A DNA stretch of 64,000 nucleotides from Burkholderia cepacia (GCF_029962485.1 NZ_CP073638.1:1-64000), one strand, 5' to 3'. Counted from the first letter of the stretch, positions 27,846-34,817 are shown. Made by a program: numbers and translations. The notes: generated from the sequence alone by a model not told the origin.

Positions 27846-28849
27846 GCGACCGCTCCGGTCGGGCGCAGCACCGGCGCGAGCCACAGTTCGCGGCTGAAGT
27901 AGTCGACGGTCCGGCGCAGCCCTTCATCGAGATCGATCGCTGGTTGCCAGCCGAGCTCGGTCGCGGCGACCGAGATGTCGGGCTTGCGCTGGTGCGGATC
28001 GTCGATCGGCAGCGGCCGGAATACGATCTCCGATGTCGAGCCCGTCATCGCGAGCACTTGCTGCGCGAGCTCGAGCATCGTGAATTCGCCGGGATTGCCG
28101 ATGTTGACCGGCATGCCGACGTTGCGCTCGGCGCCCATCAGGTTGAAGAAGCCGTCGATCAGGTCGCTGACGAAGCAGAACGAGCGCGTCTGCCTGCCGT
28201 CGCCGTAGATCTCGAGCGACTCGCCGTTGAGCGCGGCGACGATGAAGTTCGACACGACCCGGCCGTCGCGTGGCGACATGCGCGGGCCATAGGTGTTGAA
28301 GATGCGCGCGACACGCACGTCGATGCCGTGCGTGCGGTAGTAGTCGTAGCACAGCGCCTCGGCTGCGCGCTTGCCTTCGTCGTAGCAGGCGCGCGGGCCG
28401 ATCGTGTTCACGTTGCCGCGATAGGTTTCCGTCTGCGGATGCACGCCGGGGTCGCCGTAGATTTCGCTGGTCGATGCCTGGAACACACGCGCACCGGTCT
28501 TGCGCGCGAGCGCGAGACAGTGGTTCATGCCGAGCACGTTCGTCAGCATCGTGTGCACGGGATCGATCTGGTACGTGGGCGGCGAGGCCGCGCATGCGAG
28601 ATTCCAGATTTCGTCCGCCTGCAACTGCGGCAGGCCGAGCGACACGTCGCCCTTCACGAATTCGAAGCGGCCGGATGCCTTCAGATCGGCGATGTTGAGC
28701 TTGCGCCCCGTCAGCAGGCTGTCGACGCACGTGACCGTTGCGCCTTCCATGACCAGGCGTTCGCACACGTAGCTGCCGAGAAAGCCGGCGCCGCCGGTCA
28801 CCAGCACGCGCTGACCGGCGCGCGTTTCGAGCGGTGCGCGGTCATTCAT
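27842..28849 (-). CDS. uxs: UDP-glucuronate decarboxylase (UDP-xylose synthase)
   Basis: Converts UDP-glucuronate to UDP-xylose. The 335-residue SDR-extended protein has VLVTGGAGFLGS, the ASTSEIYGDP motif and the catalytic YDEGKRAAEALCYDY, followed by RIFNTYGPRM. These are UXS signatures, as opposed to dTDP-glucose dehydratase. The ribosome-binding site AAGGAGAC precedes ATG 28849. It is the first enzyme gene of the leftward operon, and its start overlaps the end of a leader ORF (ATGAATGA). Xylose is an uncommon sugar in bacterial polysaccharides, so its presence helps define the product. Confidence 0.9.
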   Translation of the reverse strand: MNDRAPLETRAGQRVLVTGGAGFLGSYVCERLVMEGATVTCVDSLLTGRKLNIADLKASGRFEFVKGDVSLGLPQLQADEIWNLACAASPPTYQIDPVHTMLTNVLGMNHCLALARKTGARVFQASTSEIYGDPGVHPQTETYRGNVNTIGPRACYDEGKRAAEALCYDYYRTHGIDVRVARIFNTYGPRMSPRDGRVVSNFIVAALNGESLEIYGDGRQTRSFCFVSDLIDGFFNLMGAERNVGMPVNIGNPGEFTMLELAQQVLAMTGSTSEIVFRPLPIDDPHQRKPDISVAATELGWQPAIDLDEGLRRTVDYFSRELWLAPVLRPTGAVA

Positions 28850-29066
28850 CGCTGTCTCCTTCGTCGAGCATATCGAGGAACCACAGGTCGATTTGCCCGA
28901 CGGCGACGCGCACACGCTCCATCCCGCTGCACGGGTGCCGTTTCGGCAAGCGCCGGTCCGCCTGGTCCGATGTCGACGAAGCGCCGCGACAGGCGCTCCG
29001 GTTTCGCTGACAACCCCGTTGATGCTTGAACGGCGCAAGCGCCGATCGATCGGTGGTGATCTTCAT
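28842..29066 (-). CDS. leader ORF upstream of uxs with conserved N-terminal peptide
   Basis: A 74-codon ORF in the 5' region of the leftward operon. It starts at an ATG placed 8 nt after GGGG, and its TGA overlaps the uxs start. Residues 1-23 match the ORF at 30104-30418 without gaps: M1, K2, A11, F13, H15, Q16, G18, R21, N22, R23 are shared. Codon differences at shared residues are silent (TTC/TTT, CAT/CAC, CGA/AGA), which suggests selection on the peptide. No signal peptide and no known family. A regulatory leader peptide coupled to uxs is my inference. Confidence 0.5.
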   Translation of the reverse strand: MKITTDRSALAPFKHQRGCQRNRSACRGASSTSDQADRRLPKRHPCSGMERVRVAVGQIDLWFLDMLDEGDSDE

Positions 29067-29081
29067 CGCCGTTTCCCCGAC
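28996..29081 (-). promoter_or_regulatory. 86-nt conserved leader element, leftward copy
   Basis: Aligns without gaps to 30089-30174 on the plus strand. The first 22 nt are identical apart from none (22/22), the last 26 nt agree at 21 positions, and the middle 38 nt are poorly conserved. It begins 74 nt downstream of the sigma-54 promoter. Block 1 includes the leader ORF ribosome-binding site and ATG; block 2 encodes HQ-G--RNR. Confidence 0.7.
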
Positions 29082-29154
29082 ACGCTGATTGCGAGCGGCC
29101 ACTGCCCGTGATTCGTGTGTGGTGGCGTGCCGCTCGGTAAGAGCCGGACATCAG

Positions 29155-29169
29155 GCAATCGGCATGCCA
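29155..29169 (-). promoter_or_regulatory. sigma-54 (RpoN) promoter of the polysaccharide operon
   Basis: On the minus strand the sequence is TGGCATGCCGATTGC. The GG and GC elements are separated by exactly 10 nt, close to the TGGCACG-N4-TTGC consensus. It reads leftward into uxs-galE-ugd-glycosyltransferase, about 306 nt before the uxs ATG. A matching promoter faces the other way at 30002. Confidence 0.8.
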
Positions 29170-30001
29170 TGGACGACGCAGTCCCGCCGGGCGCGGGCGC
29201 GGCGATGCCATCGCCGATCGACAGGCGTGCAGGCGTTTCACGCGTGAATCGTGGGGACAGGGGAATGACCCGGGCGAGCGCCGGATCAATGCGATTCGAT
29301 ACGACGAAACGCTCGATAAATCAGGCTTTTACGAGATTGTTAACGTAAAGCGCATGCTTAATCGGCATGTTTCATCGATGAGAATCAGGCGAATAAATGC
29401 GTGAAAATGTTTCTCGAATGTATCGCTTGTCAGGATGTCTCCGAAGTGAAAGGTGGCGCGCGTCGGAATGAAAAATGGCGCTTGTGATGCTGTCGGGATT
29501 CCGTGTTTACATTTGTTTTAATTATTACGCCGGTAACGGCCGGGATGGCAACATTTTTCGTCGTGTGATCGTGTCGGTATTTTCACGGATGAATCAAATT
29601 CGTTTCGATGATCGGGGGGCGCGCGTGCCGGCGGCGCATCGAAGACCGCTGCACGTGGCCCGGGAGCCACTCCCAGGGCGAATCGATTCTCGTTCTTTTT
29701 CGGACCGGAGCCTGGTCGCATACGTCGCGAAGCGTGGTTCGTCAGTGGAAAGTCGGTTCCCGCCCAGCTAGCGTGGCTGCGCGCTTCTCAAGTTTGAAAC
29801 ACCCGTTCATCTTGCCGTCCGGCAAGGTTCCACGGGCCGGATTCGTCCGTCTAATCGCGGTATTGCTTCATGACGCTCAATGATCGCGGCACGAGCGCAA
29901 TCGTTGTCGCGATACATTCCTGAAACAAAAAATGACGTTTCCGGCGGAATGACCCGGCGTGGCGGCGATCTGCCGTGCGCAATGCGCGACGGGACAACAT
30001 G
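29170..30001. promoter_or_regulatory. divergent control region between two sigma-54 promoters
   Basis: About 830 bp without a convincing gene. Several parts (29,290-29,620) are clearly AT-rich against the local background. A 12-bp word GGAATGACCCGG occurs twice in the same orientation (29262-29273 and 29946-29957), making it a candidate activator site. I expect enhancer sites for the VpsR-like activator encoded at 34993 here, but I cannot define them. Short ORFs in this stretch lack ribosome-binding sites and gene-like composition. Confidence 0.55.
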
Positions 30002-30016
30002 TGGCACGCCGCTTGC
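30002..30016 (+). promoter_or_regulatory. sigma-54 (RpoN) promoter of the secreted-protein genes
   Basis: TGGCACGCCGCTTGC, with GG and GC separated by exactly 10 nt; an essentially perfect -24/-12 element. It reads rightward toward the leader ORF and the five exported proteins. The first protein-coding gene is about 880 nt away, so the leader is long or a second promoter exists nearer the gene. Confidence 0.85.
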
Positions 30017-30088
30017 GGTATTGGACGCATCGGCGAGCGGTCGACGCGATGCAACAAAGATGTGGGGGCGACCAACTCGTCTGCAGCA

Positions 30089-30174
30089 GTCGGGGAAACG
30101 GCGATGAAGACCATAAGCAGTAGCGTGATCCGCGCGAATTTTGCGCACCAATGGGGTAGTCGGAGAAACCGGGG
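30089..30174 (+). promoter_or_regulatory. 86-nt conserved leader element, rightward copy
   Basis: Partner of the leftward element at 28996-29081, with 59 of 86 positions identical by my count. It begins 73 nt after the -12 box, against 74 nt for the other copy. Two similar sub-blocks (AGTCGGGGAAACGG and AGTCGGAGAAACCGG) lie 69 nt apart, and short hairpins follow block 2 (for example CGACGC/GCGTCG at 30184-30202). Confidence 0.7.
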
Positions 30175-30418
30175 TGAGGCTCACGACGCAGTGCCAGCGT
30201 CGCGGGTATTCCATTGCCGCTTTTCCGGCCTCCGCGCCGGCCGCGTGCCGGGGCTGTTGTCGCGCCTCGCGGCAACCGGGCGACAGCGGGGCTCGTTTTC
30301 ATTCAGTTCACCCGGATGGGCCAGGCTGTTCGTGCCGGACAGCGTGATGCCGTCCCGTCTTCAACCGTGCAGAGCGGTTTCGATCGCGCCGGGCCAGTAC
30401 CGGCGCCGGCCGGATTAG
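30104..30418 (+). CDS. leader ORF with conserved N-terminal peptide, rightward copy
   Basis: A 104-codon ORF beginning ATGAAGACC, 8 nt after GGGG. Its first 23 codons match the leader ORF of the leftward operon (shared M1, K2, A11, F13, H15, Q16, G18, R21, N22, R23). Beyond that the product is Arg/Pro-rich and may not be a stable protein. Only the first part is supported as coding, by its silent codon differences relative to the other copy. Confidence 0.4.
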   Translation: MKTISSSVIRANFAHQWGSRRNRGEAHDAVPASRVFHCRFSGLRAGRVPGLLSRLAATGRQRGSFSFSSPGWARLFVPDSVMPSRLQPCRAVSIAPGQYRRRPD

Positions 30419-30899
30419 ATCGAACGCTAGCCGGCCTTCGCCAGCTCAGGGAGCAAACATGCCATCTGTCTGCAATGCGGCACCGTCATCGCTCGGCTGA
30501 CGAGCGTAGTTTGAACGGCTGTCGTATTTTGCGGTGGTATATATTCGCGCATTTTTGATTCCGGAAACGGATGCCAGTGCCGGTATCCGTTTTCGACGGG
30601 GTATCGAAAATCGTGAGCCGAGGGTGTGTTAATCATCCCGGTCGCGCAATTCACGGTGTTTTTTCAAAAATTAAATGTTCATAAAAATAATAGAAAACAC
30701 CTATCCATAAATTTTGGACAACCTAAAAACATAAAACTAGACTTCGGCTGTCAAAAATAACGAAGACTTGAAATTGCGAGGCAGTAAAAATTTCTTGATT
30801 TGATAGTAATCCTTATTTTTTAAGGATTGCTCGAGGCAGGAAGGTTGATGGCGTGCAGTCTTCCTTGCTCATTCTCTCCACGCCGTTATGGAGTCGACC
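30419..30899. other. AT-rich region before the exported-protein genes
   Basis: No gene seen. From about 30640 to 30830 the sequence is strongly AT-rich in a roughly two-thirds GC genome. It contains a perfect hairpin AATCCTTA/TAAGGATT (30808-30828). It may hold an ordinary promoter (for example around TTGGAC at 30713) or a silencer-protein binding region for the downstream operon; I cannot decide. Confidence 0.5.
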
Positions 30900-31223
30900 A
30901 TGAAGAAGCTTCTGATTGCAGCAGCAGTTCTGGCGGTTTCGGGTGCAGCGTTCGCCGCCAGCGGCACGGTGTCGAGCAGCAACTCGTCGAGCGGTGGCCA
31001 GACGATGGCCGGGGTTGCAGGCTTCGGCCATTTCACCGCAACCGATTCCGGCGCGGCGCTCGGCGCAGCCGGCGCAGTGGCGGGCGGCCCGGGCAGCGGT
31101 TCGATCTCGTACACGAGCCATACCCAAACGTCGACCGTCGGCGGCTTCGGCTTCGGCGGCGCACAGGCTGGCGGCAGCAGCGGTGCGAATGCCGGTTCGA
31201 CTGGCTGGACGTATCACCACTAA
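30900..31223 (+). CDS. exported Gly/Ser-rich small protein 1
   Basis: 107 residues with a clear Sec signal (MKKLLIAAAVLAVSGAAFA, cleavage before ASG). The mature part is Gly-, Ser-, Ala- and Thr-rich without Cys or Lys, with aromatic residues spaced in Gly-rich stretches (GFGHF, YTSHTQTS, GGFGFGGAQ). GGAG lies 6 nt before the ATG. The composition is like that of matrix fibre or amyloid subunits, but no known family (Csg, Fap) is recognised. First gene of a five-gene set. Confidence 0.75.
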   Translation: MKKLLIAAAVLAVSGAAFAASGTVSSSNSSSGGQTMAGVAGFGHFTATDSGAALGAAGAVAGGPGSGSISYTSHTQTSTVGGFGFGGAQAGGSSGANAGSTGWTYHH

Positions 31224-31334
31224 GCCGCGGCGCGTAGCGTTCGTCATTGGCTGGCGGTACGGATGCCGGGCTTCACCCCACCAGGGCGAGCCTGGCTCCG
31301 CCACCGCCGAACTTCCTCACAGCAAGGGATTGCT

Positions 31335-31925
31335 ATGAAAGCCAAAGTCATATTAGCGACAGCGCTCACCGTCCTATCGTCGGCCGCATTGGCAGCGGGT
31401 TCGTTCACGACCAACCAGACGCAATCCGTTGCCGCGGGTGTGTCCGGGTCGGTACTGGTCGGCTCCGGCAGCTATACGAGCAATTCGACGTCGACGGCTG
31501 GTGCAAGCGCCGGAAGTACCGTGACACCCGCTGGTTCCGTCGGTACGGCGTCCGCCAACCACAACTCGACCTCGACGGCCAGCGGTTCCGGCACGAACGG
31601 GGGCGCGTTCGCGGCAGGCGGCGGTATCGGTGCCGCAGGCTCGTACGGCGGAAACAGCAGCACGAACGAGAACGCCAACGCATTGTCGGGAGGGGTGACC
31701 GCCACGATCGTACTCGGCGCGAACCACTACACGGCCACGGGCGCGAACGACAACGGCATTGCCAACGCGGGTGCCGCTGGACTCACGGGCAGTGGCGGAT
31801 CGGCTGCGATCACGGGTTCGAATCACTACAACTCGTCGACCGCGTGGAGTACCGGTCCGGCTGGTTCGCCGTCAGCGTCGGGCGGAAGCCAGGGCAGCTC
31901 GAGTGCGACCGGGAGCAGTCATTAG
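31335..31925 (+). CDS. exported Gly/Ser/Asn-rich protein 2
   Basis: 196 residues with a Sec signal (MKAKVILATALTVLSSAALA). The mature part is Cys-free and rich in Gly, Ser, Thr, Asn, Ala, with loosely repeated units (GSYTSNSTST, NHNSTSTASGSG, GANHYTATGAND, GSNHYNSSTAW). It shares the GSGS-YTS-TST pattern with protein 1, so the two are probably related. It contains no positive charge after the signal. Likely a secreted structural protein; function unproven. An AAGGGA ribosome-binding site is present. Confidence 0.75.
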   Translation: MKAKVILATALTVLSSAALAAGSFTTNQTQSVAAGVSGSVLVGSGSYTSNSTSTAGASAGSTVTPAGSVGTASANHNSTSTASGSGTNGGAFAAGGGIGAAGSYGGNSSTNENANALSGGVTATIVLGANHYTATGANDNGIANAGAAGLTGSGGSAAITGSNHYNSSTAWSTGPAGSPSASGGSQGSSSATGSSH

Positions 31926-31938
31926 TCTGGTGTGGGGG

Positions 31939-31968
31939 GACCAGTTTCCCAGCGACGCTGGTCTCTTT
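31939..31968 (+). terminator. possible attenuating hairpin between exported-protein genes 2 and 3
   Basis: GACCAG/CTGGTC stem (31939-31944 with 31958-31963) followed by TCTTTTC. It may stop part of the transcription and so raise protein 2 relative to the downstream genes. A further hairpin (CCAGG-GCGAG-CCTGG, 31281-31295) lies between genes 1 and 2. Confidence 0.45.
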
Positions 31969-31998
31969 TCCCGCACTGTTGTCACGTAAGGAGTTGGC

Positions 31999-32280
31999 AT
32001 GAAGCAGAACCTGATTGCCGCCGCTCTGATGCTCGCGTCTCTGACGGCGTATGGCGCTGACCGTGCTGCCGATGGTGTGCAATCGACTATGCAGACGTCA
32101 AACAACCCTGACCAGACAACCAAACCGTCAGAACAACAAACGCTTTCGTCGGGCAGCGCCATCGGCGGACCGGACGCCCAGCAGTGGCAGGGCATGTCGG
32201 CCGGCTCGTGGTCCCAGCTGGGCAGTGGCTGGAAGCAGTTCGGGGAAGCAGCGAAATCTGAAGTCATTCAGGGGAATTAG
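31999..32280 (+). CDS. exported small hydrophilic protein 3
   Basis: 93 residues with a Sec signal (MKQNLIAAALMLASLTAYG, cleavage before ADRA). The mature part is Ser/Gln/Thr-rich in the first half and has a Trp-containing amphipathic C-terminal half (QQWQGMSAGSWSQLG, WKQFGEAAK). A strong ribosome-binding site (AAGGAG) is present. No family recognised. Small Trp-rich periplasmic proteins of this kind can be chaperones or nucleators for an exported partner, but that is only a guess from context. Confidence 0.7.
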   Translation: MKQNLIAAALMLASLTAYGADRAADGVQSTMQTSNNPDQTTKPSEQQTLSSGSAIGGPDAQQWQGMSAGSWSQLGSGWKQFGEAAKSEVIQGN

Positions 32281-32324
32281 CACGGTTGCCTGGGTGGGAG
32301 GTTTAACCTCGTCCGGAGAGTGAA

Positions 32325-34076
32325 ATGAACAGCAACAGGATCAAGGTGGCATGCGCGGCAATGTTCGCGATGACCACGATCGGTGCCCAGGCGCAAACTG
32401 CCGACTCGACTTCGAGCGCGCAGTCGTCGACGTCGTCGACGGCCGTCAGCCAGGGTGGTGGCTCGAGCATGAACACGAACACCACGAGCTCGCGCGGCGG
32501 CAATGCCACCAGCTCCAGCGGGGTGCGCGGCAGCGGCAATTCAAGCGTGAACGTGAACGTGACGATGCCGTCCGGCACGAGCGGCGGCTCGAACGTGACG
32601 CCGCAGAGCGTAGGCTCGCTGGCTTCGTCCGGCTCGCCAGGCACCAACCCGTACAACACCCAGACATCGGAAAACGTCAACTACTCGGGTACGCAGACGA
32701 TCAAGACCAACCCGGCGATCCAGGCGCCCGGCCTCACGACCACGCTGTCCGACACCTGCATGGGCTCGGTGAGCGTCGGCGTGTCGTTCCCGGGGTTCGG
32801 CGCGACGGGCGGCACGACACTGGTCGACCAGGCTTGCGTTCGGCGTCTCGATGCGCGTGAATTCCGTGCGATGGGCCTGACCGACGTCGCGCTCGCGCTG
32901 CTGTGCCAGAGCGATGCGAACCGGCGCGCGGTGGAAGCGACCGGCCACCTGTGCCCGGGCACGACCGCGCCGCTCGCGCGTTCGAACGTGGCGCCGAGCG
33001 TCGAGGCGACCGTCGCGGACGACGTGAAGTATCGCGACCCGATCGTGCGCGACCGCATGGGCCTGCCGCCGCTCGGTTCGGCCGCACCGGCTCCCGCGCC
33101 GACGCGTCCGATCCAGACGACGTCGGTGCAGGCGGCGCCTGTGCCGATCCCGGTGCCTGTCCCGGTACCGGCAGTCGTGCCGGTTGCCGCCGCTCCGGCC
33201 GTCGCAGCGCCGGCCGTCGCCGCAGCCGCACCGGCGGTCGCGGCGCCAGCCGTTGCCGCCGCGGCACCGGCAGTGGCTGCGCAGGCAGCAGCAGCGCCCG
33301 CGGTTGCCGCGGCACCAGCTGTCGCCGCTGCACCGGCGGTTGCCGCCGCGCCCGCAGCAGCGGTCGTACCGGCGGCCGCGATGGCAGCCGTGCCGGCCGC
33401 GGCCGTCATTGCAGCGCCGGTGGTTGCCGACAAGGCCTCGCAAGCGCCGGCCGCGCCGGTGGCCGACACGAAGGCTCCCGAGCCTGCGCAGCCGGTGGCC
33501 GACACGAAGGCCTCCGAGCCCGCACAGCCCGTCGCCGACACGAAGGCACCCGAGCCTGCCCAGCCGGTTGCCGACACGAAGGCACCGGAGCCCGCGCAGC
33601 CCGTCGCCGACACGAAGGCTCCCGAGCCCGCCCAGCCGGTTGCCGACACGAAGGCCCCCGAGCCCGTGCAGCCCGTCGCCGACAAGGCACCGGAGCCGAT
33701 GCCGGCCGCGACCGACAACGCAGCGCAGGCCGCCGGCGAACCCGTTGCCGAACCGATGCCGGCAGCTGCCGTCGTCACGGCGCCGGTAGCCGACGCAAAG
33801 GCTGCCGAGCCGGCCCCGCAAGCGGCTGTCGAAGCGCCCGCTCCTGAAGCTGCACAGCCTGCCGCCGCCGCAGTGCCGGCCGACATGCCGGCTGCCGACG
33901 CAAAGGTGCCCGAAGCGGTCGAATCCGCTGCCGCACCGGCTGCGCCGCCCGCCGACATGCCGGCGTTGACCGACCCGGCCCAGGCGTTGCCGCCGGCCGC
34001 GGTCGACCAACAGGCTGCACCGGCTGCGCCGGTCGCGCCGGCGCCGGCCGTCATCTCGACGAGCACGTCGTCGTAA
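32325..34076 (+). CDS. large exported Ala/Pro-rich repeat protein 4
   Basis: 583 residues with a Sec signal (about 22 residues, cleavage near AQA-QTAD). Four parts follow: a Ser/Thr/Asn/Gly-rich low-complexity segment (25-125); a compact domain with four Cys (residues 145, 171, 194, 210: SDTCMGSVSVG, ACVRRLDAREFRAMG, LLCQSDANRR, GHLCPG) that should form disulfides in the periplasm; an Ala/Val/Pro stretch (about 255-375); and six 12-residue repeats (PVADTKAPEPAQ type) with a Pro/Ala tail. The tail looks like a periplasm- or wall-spanning linker. Candidate scaffold or anchor for the small exported proteins. Confidence 0.8.
   Translation: MNSNRIKVACAAMFAMTTIGAQAQTADSTSSAQSSTSSTAVSQGGGSSMNTNTTSSRGGNATSSSGVRGSGNSSVNVNVTMPSGTSGGSNVTPQSVGSLASSGSPGTNPYNTQTSENVNYSGTQTIKTNPAIQAPGLTTTLSDTCMGSVSVGVSFPGFGATGGTTLVDQACVRRLDAREFRAMGLTDVALALLCQSDANRRAVEATGHLCPGTTAPLARSNVAPSVEATVADDVKYRDPIVRDRMGLPPLGSAAPAPAPTRPIQTTSVQAAPVPIPVPVPVPAVVPVAAAPAVAAPAVAAAAPAVAAPAVAAAAPAVAAQAAAAPAVAAAPAVAAAPAVAAAPAAAVVPAAAMAAVPAAAVIAAPVVADKASQAPAAPVADTKAPEPAQPVADTKASEPAQPVADTKAPEPAQPVADTKAPEPAQPVADTKAPEPAQPVADTKAPEPVQPVADKAPEPMPAATDNAAQAAGEPVAEPMPAAAVVTAPVADAKAAEPAPQAAVEAPAPEAAQPAAAAVPADMPAADAKVPEAVESAAAPAAPPADMPALTDPAQALPPAAVDQQAAPAAPVAPAPAVISTSTSS
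33456..33671 (+). repeat. six tandem 36-bp repeats
   Basis: Six in-frame copies of a 36-bp unit coding PVADTKAPEPAQ with small changes (one Ser for Pro, one Val for Ala), followed by a degenerate seventh (PVADKAPEP). Copies differ mostly at third codon positions (ccggtggcc, cccgtcgcc, ccggttgcc), with some alternation between types. This suggests expansion by unequal exchange. Confidence 0.9.
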
Positions 34077-34092
34077 GCGCGCGGGGCCGCTT

Positions 34093-34122
34093 CCCGTGCG
34101 ACCGGAACACCGGTTGCACGGG
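34093..34122 (+). terminator. 13-bp hairpin after exported-protein gene 4
   Basis: CCCGTGCGACCGG pairs with CCGGTTGCACGGG over 13 bp (one G-U) with an AACA loop, 17 nt after the stop. There is no T run, so it may be an mRNA-stabilising or weak terminating structure. Confidence 0.5.
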
Positions 34123-34183
34123 AGCCGTTCGGCCCCGATGCCCGACGGTCGTTTCCGTTTGGACGGGTGTTGGTCCCATCCCC

Positions 34184-34202
34184 GAGGTCAACACCTCTTT
34201 TT
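34184..34202 (+). terminator. short terminator before exported-protein gene 5
   Basis: GAGGT/ACCTC stem with a CAAC loop followed by five T residues. It probably ends some transcripts before gene 5, 31 nt upstream of its ATG. Confidence 0.55.
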
Positions 34203-34232
34203 GCCTGACGAGGATGCAAGGAGGCCTCAATC

Positions 34233-34817
34233 ATGAGGATCTTTTTGGTCGCTTTGCTGCTGGTCAGCGTGCAAGCCGCTGCGCAGTCCGTTTTCCAGAA
34301 TCCCGCAGTGTTCGTCATCCTGAGCGAGCAGACTGCCGCGAATGCCGTGAGCGTCCAGCAGGCGCTGACGACGCTCGGGCGCTCCGACAACACCGCTTGC
34401 GCGCCGATGATGATGGTCGGCGACCCGCAGATGATCTACATGATGCCCGAGGAGGGGCACGCGCCGTCGTGGCAATCGCCGGTGTATGGCCGCGGCGCAC
34501 CGTTCGAAGCGCAGAACGGGCCGTCGTCGACCGGCAAGACGGTCGGCGCGATGCAGCACGCCGAGGACATGCAGACGATGCCGTGGAGCGACGGGAGCGC
34601 GATCACGCAGAAGATCGCCGGCGAGTCGAACGTGATGGCGGCGGACCGGGTGAGCGACTGGCAGCGCAGCGGGCTCGACAAGATCGAGACGGCCCGCGCG
34701 GCTGACGTGACGGTAAACGGCAAGACCTATCGCGCCTATCGCGACGATCTCAACCGATCGGCGAAGCCGGTCATCGAGCCGCAGATCTACACGCAGCGCG
34801 TCGTGTTCTGCCGATAA
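34233..34817 (+). CDS. exported protein 5 of unknown function
   Basis: 194 residues with a Sec signal (MRIFLVALLLVSVQAAAQS). The mature protein is ordinary in composition, with two Cys (one near residue 56, one next to the C-terminus in VVFCR) that may form a disulfide. It has a Met-rich stretch (ACAPMMMVG, MIYMMPEEGHAP). An AAGGAGG ribosome-binding site lies upstream. No family recognised. As the only non-repetitive member it may be the enzyme, chaperone or assembly factor of the set; this is inference. Confidence 0.7.
   Translation: MRIFLVALLLVSVQAAAQSVFQNPAVFVILSEQTAANAVSVQQALTTLGRSDNTACAPMMMVGDPQMIYMMPEEGHAPSWQSPVYGRGAPFEAQNGPSSTGKTVGAMQHAEDMQTMPWSDGSAITQKIAGESNVMAADRVSDWQRSGLDKIETARAADVTVNGKTYRAYRDDLNRSAKPVIEPQIYTQRVVFCR

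Noticed and set aside
29475..29883. short ORFs in the divergent control region
   Set aside because: No ribosome-binding sites, no family signals, and composition like shifted noncoding DNA; the region is better explained as regulatory.
28996..30174. the 86-nt leader as a known riboswitch (for example a c-di-GMP riboswitch)
   Set aside because: I could not match the conserved blocks to the c-di-GMP-I, glycine or mini-ykkC patterns I know, and the second block of the leftward copy does not keep the small hairpin seen in the rightward copy.
31246..31262. third sigma-54-like site TGGCGGTACGGATGC between exported-protein genes 1 and 2
   Set aside because: GG-N10-GC spacing is right, but the flanking bases match the consensus poorly; likely chance in GC-rich DNA.
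33181..34010. CRISPR-like or regulatory repeat array at the 36-bp repeats
   Set aside because: The repeats are contiguous, in frame and coding, without spacers; they are a protein minisatellite.
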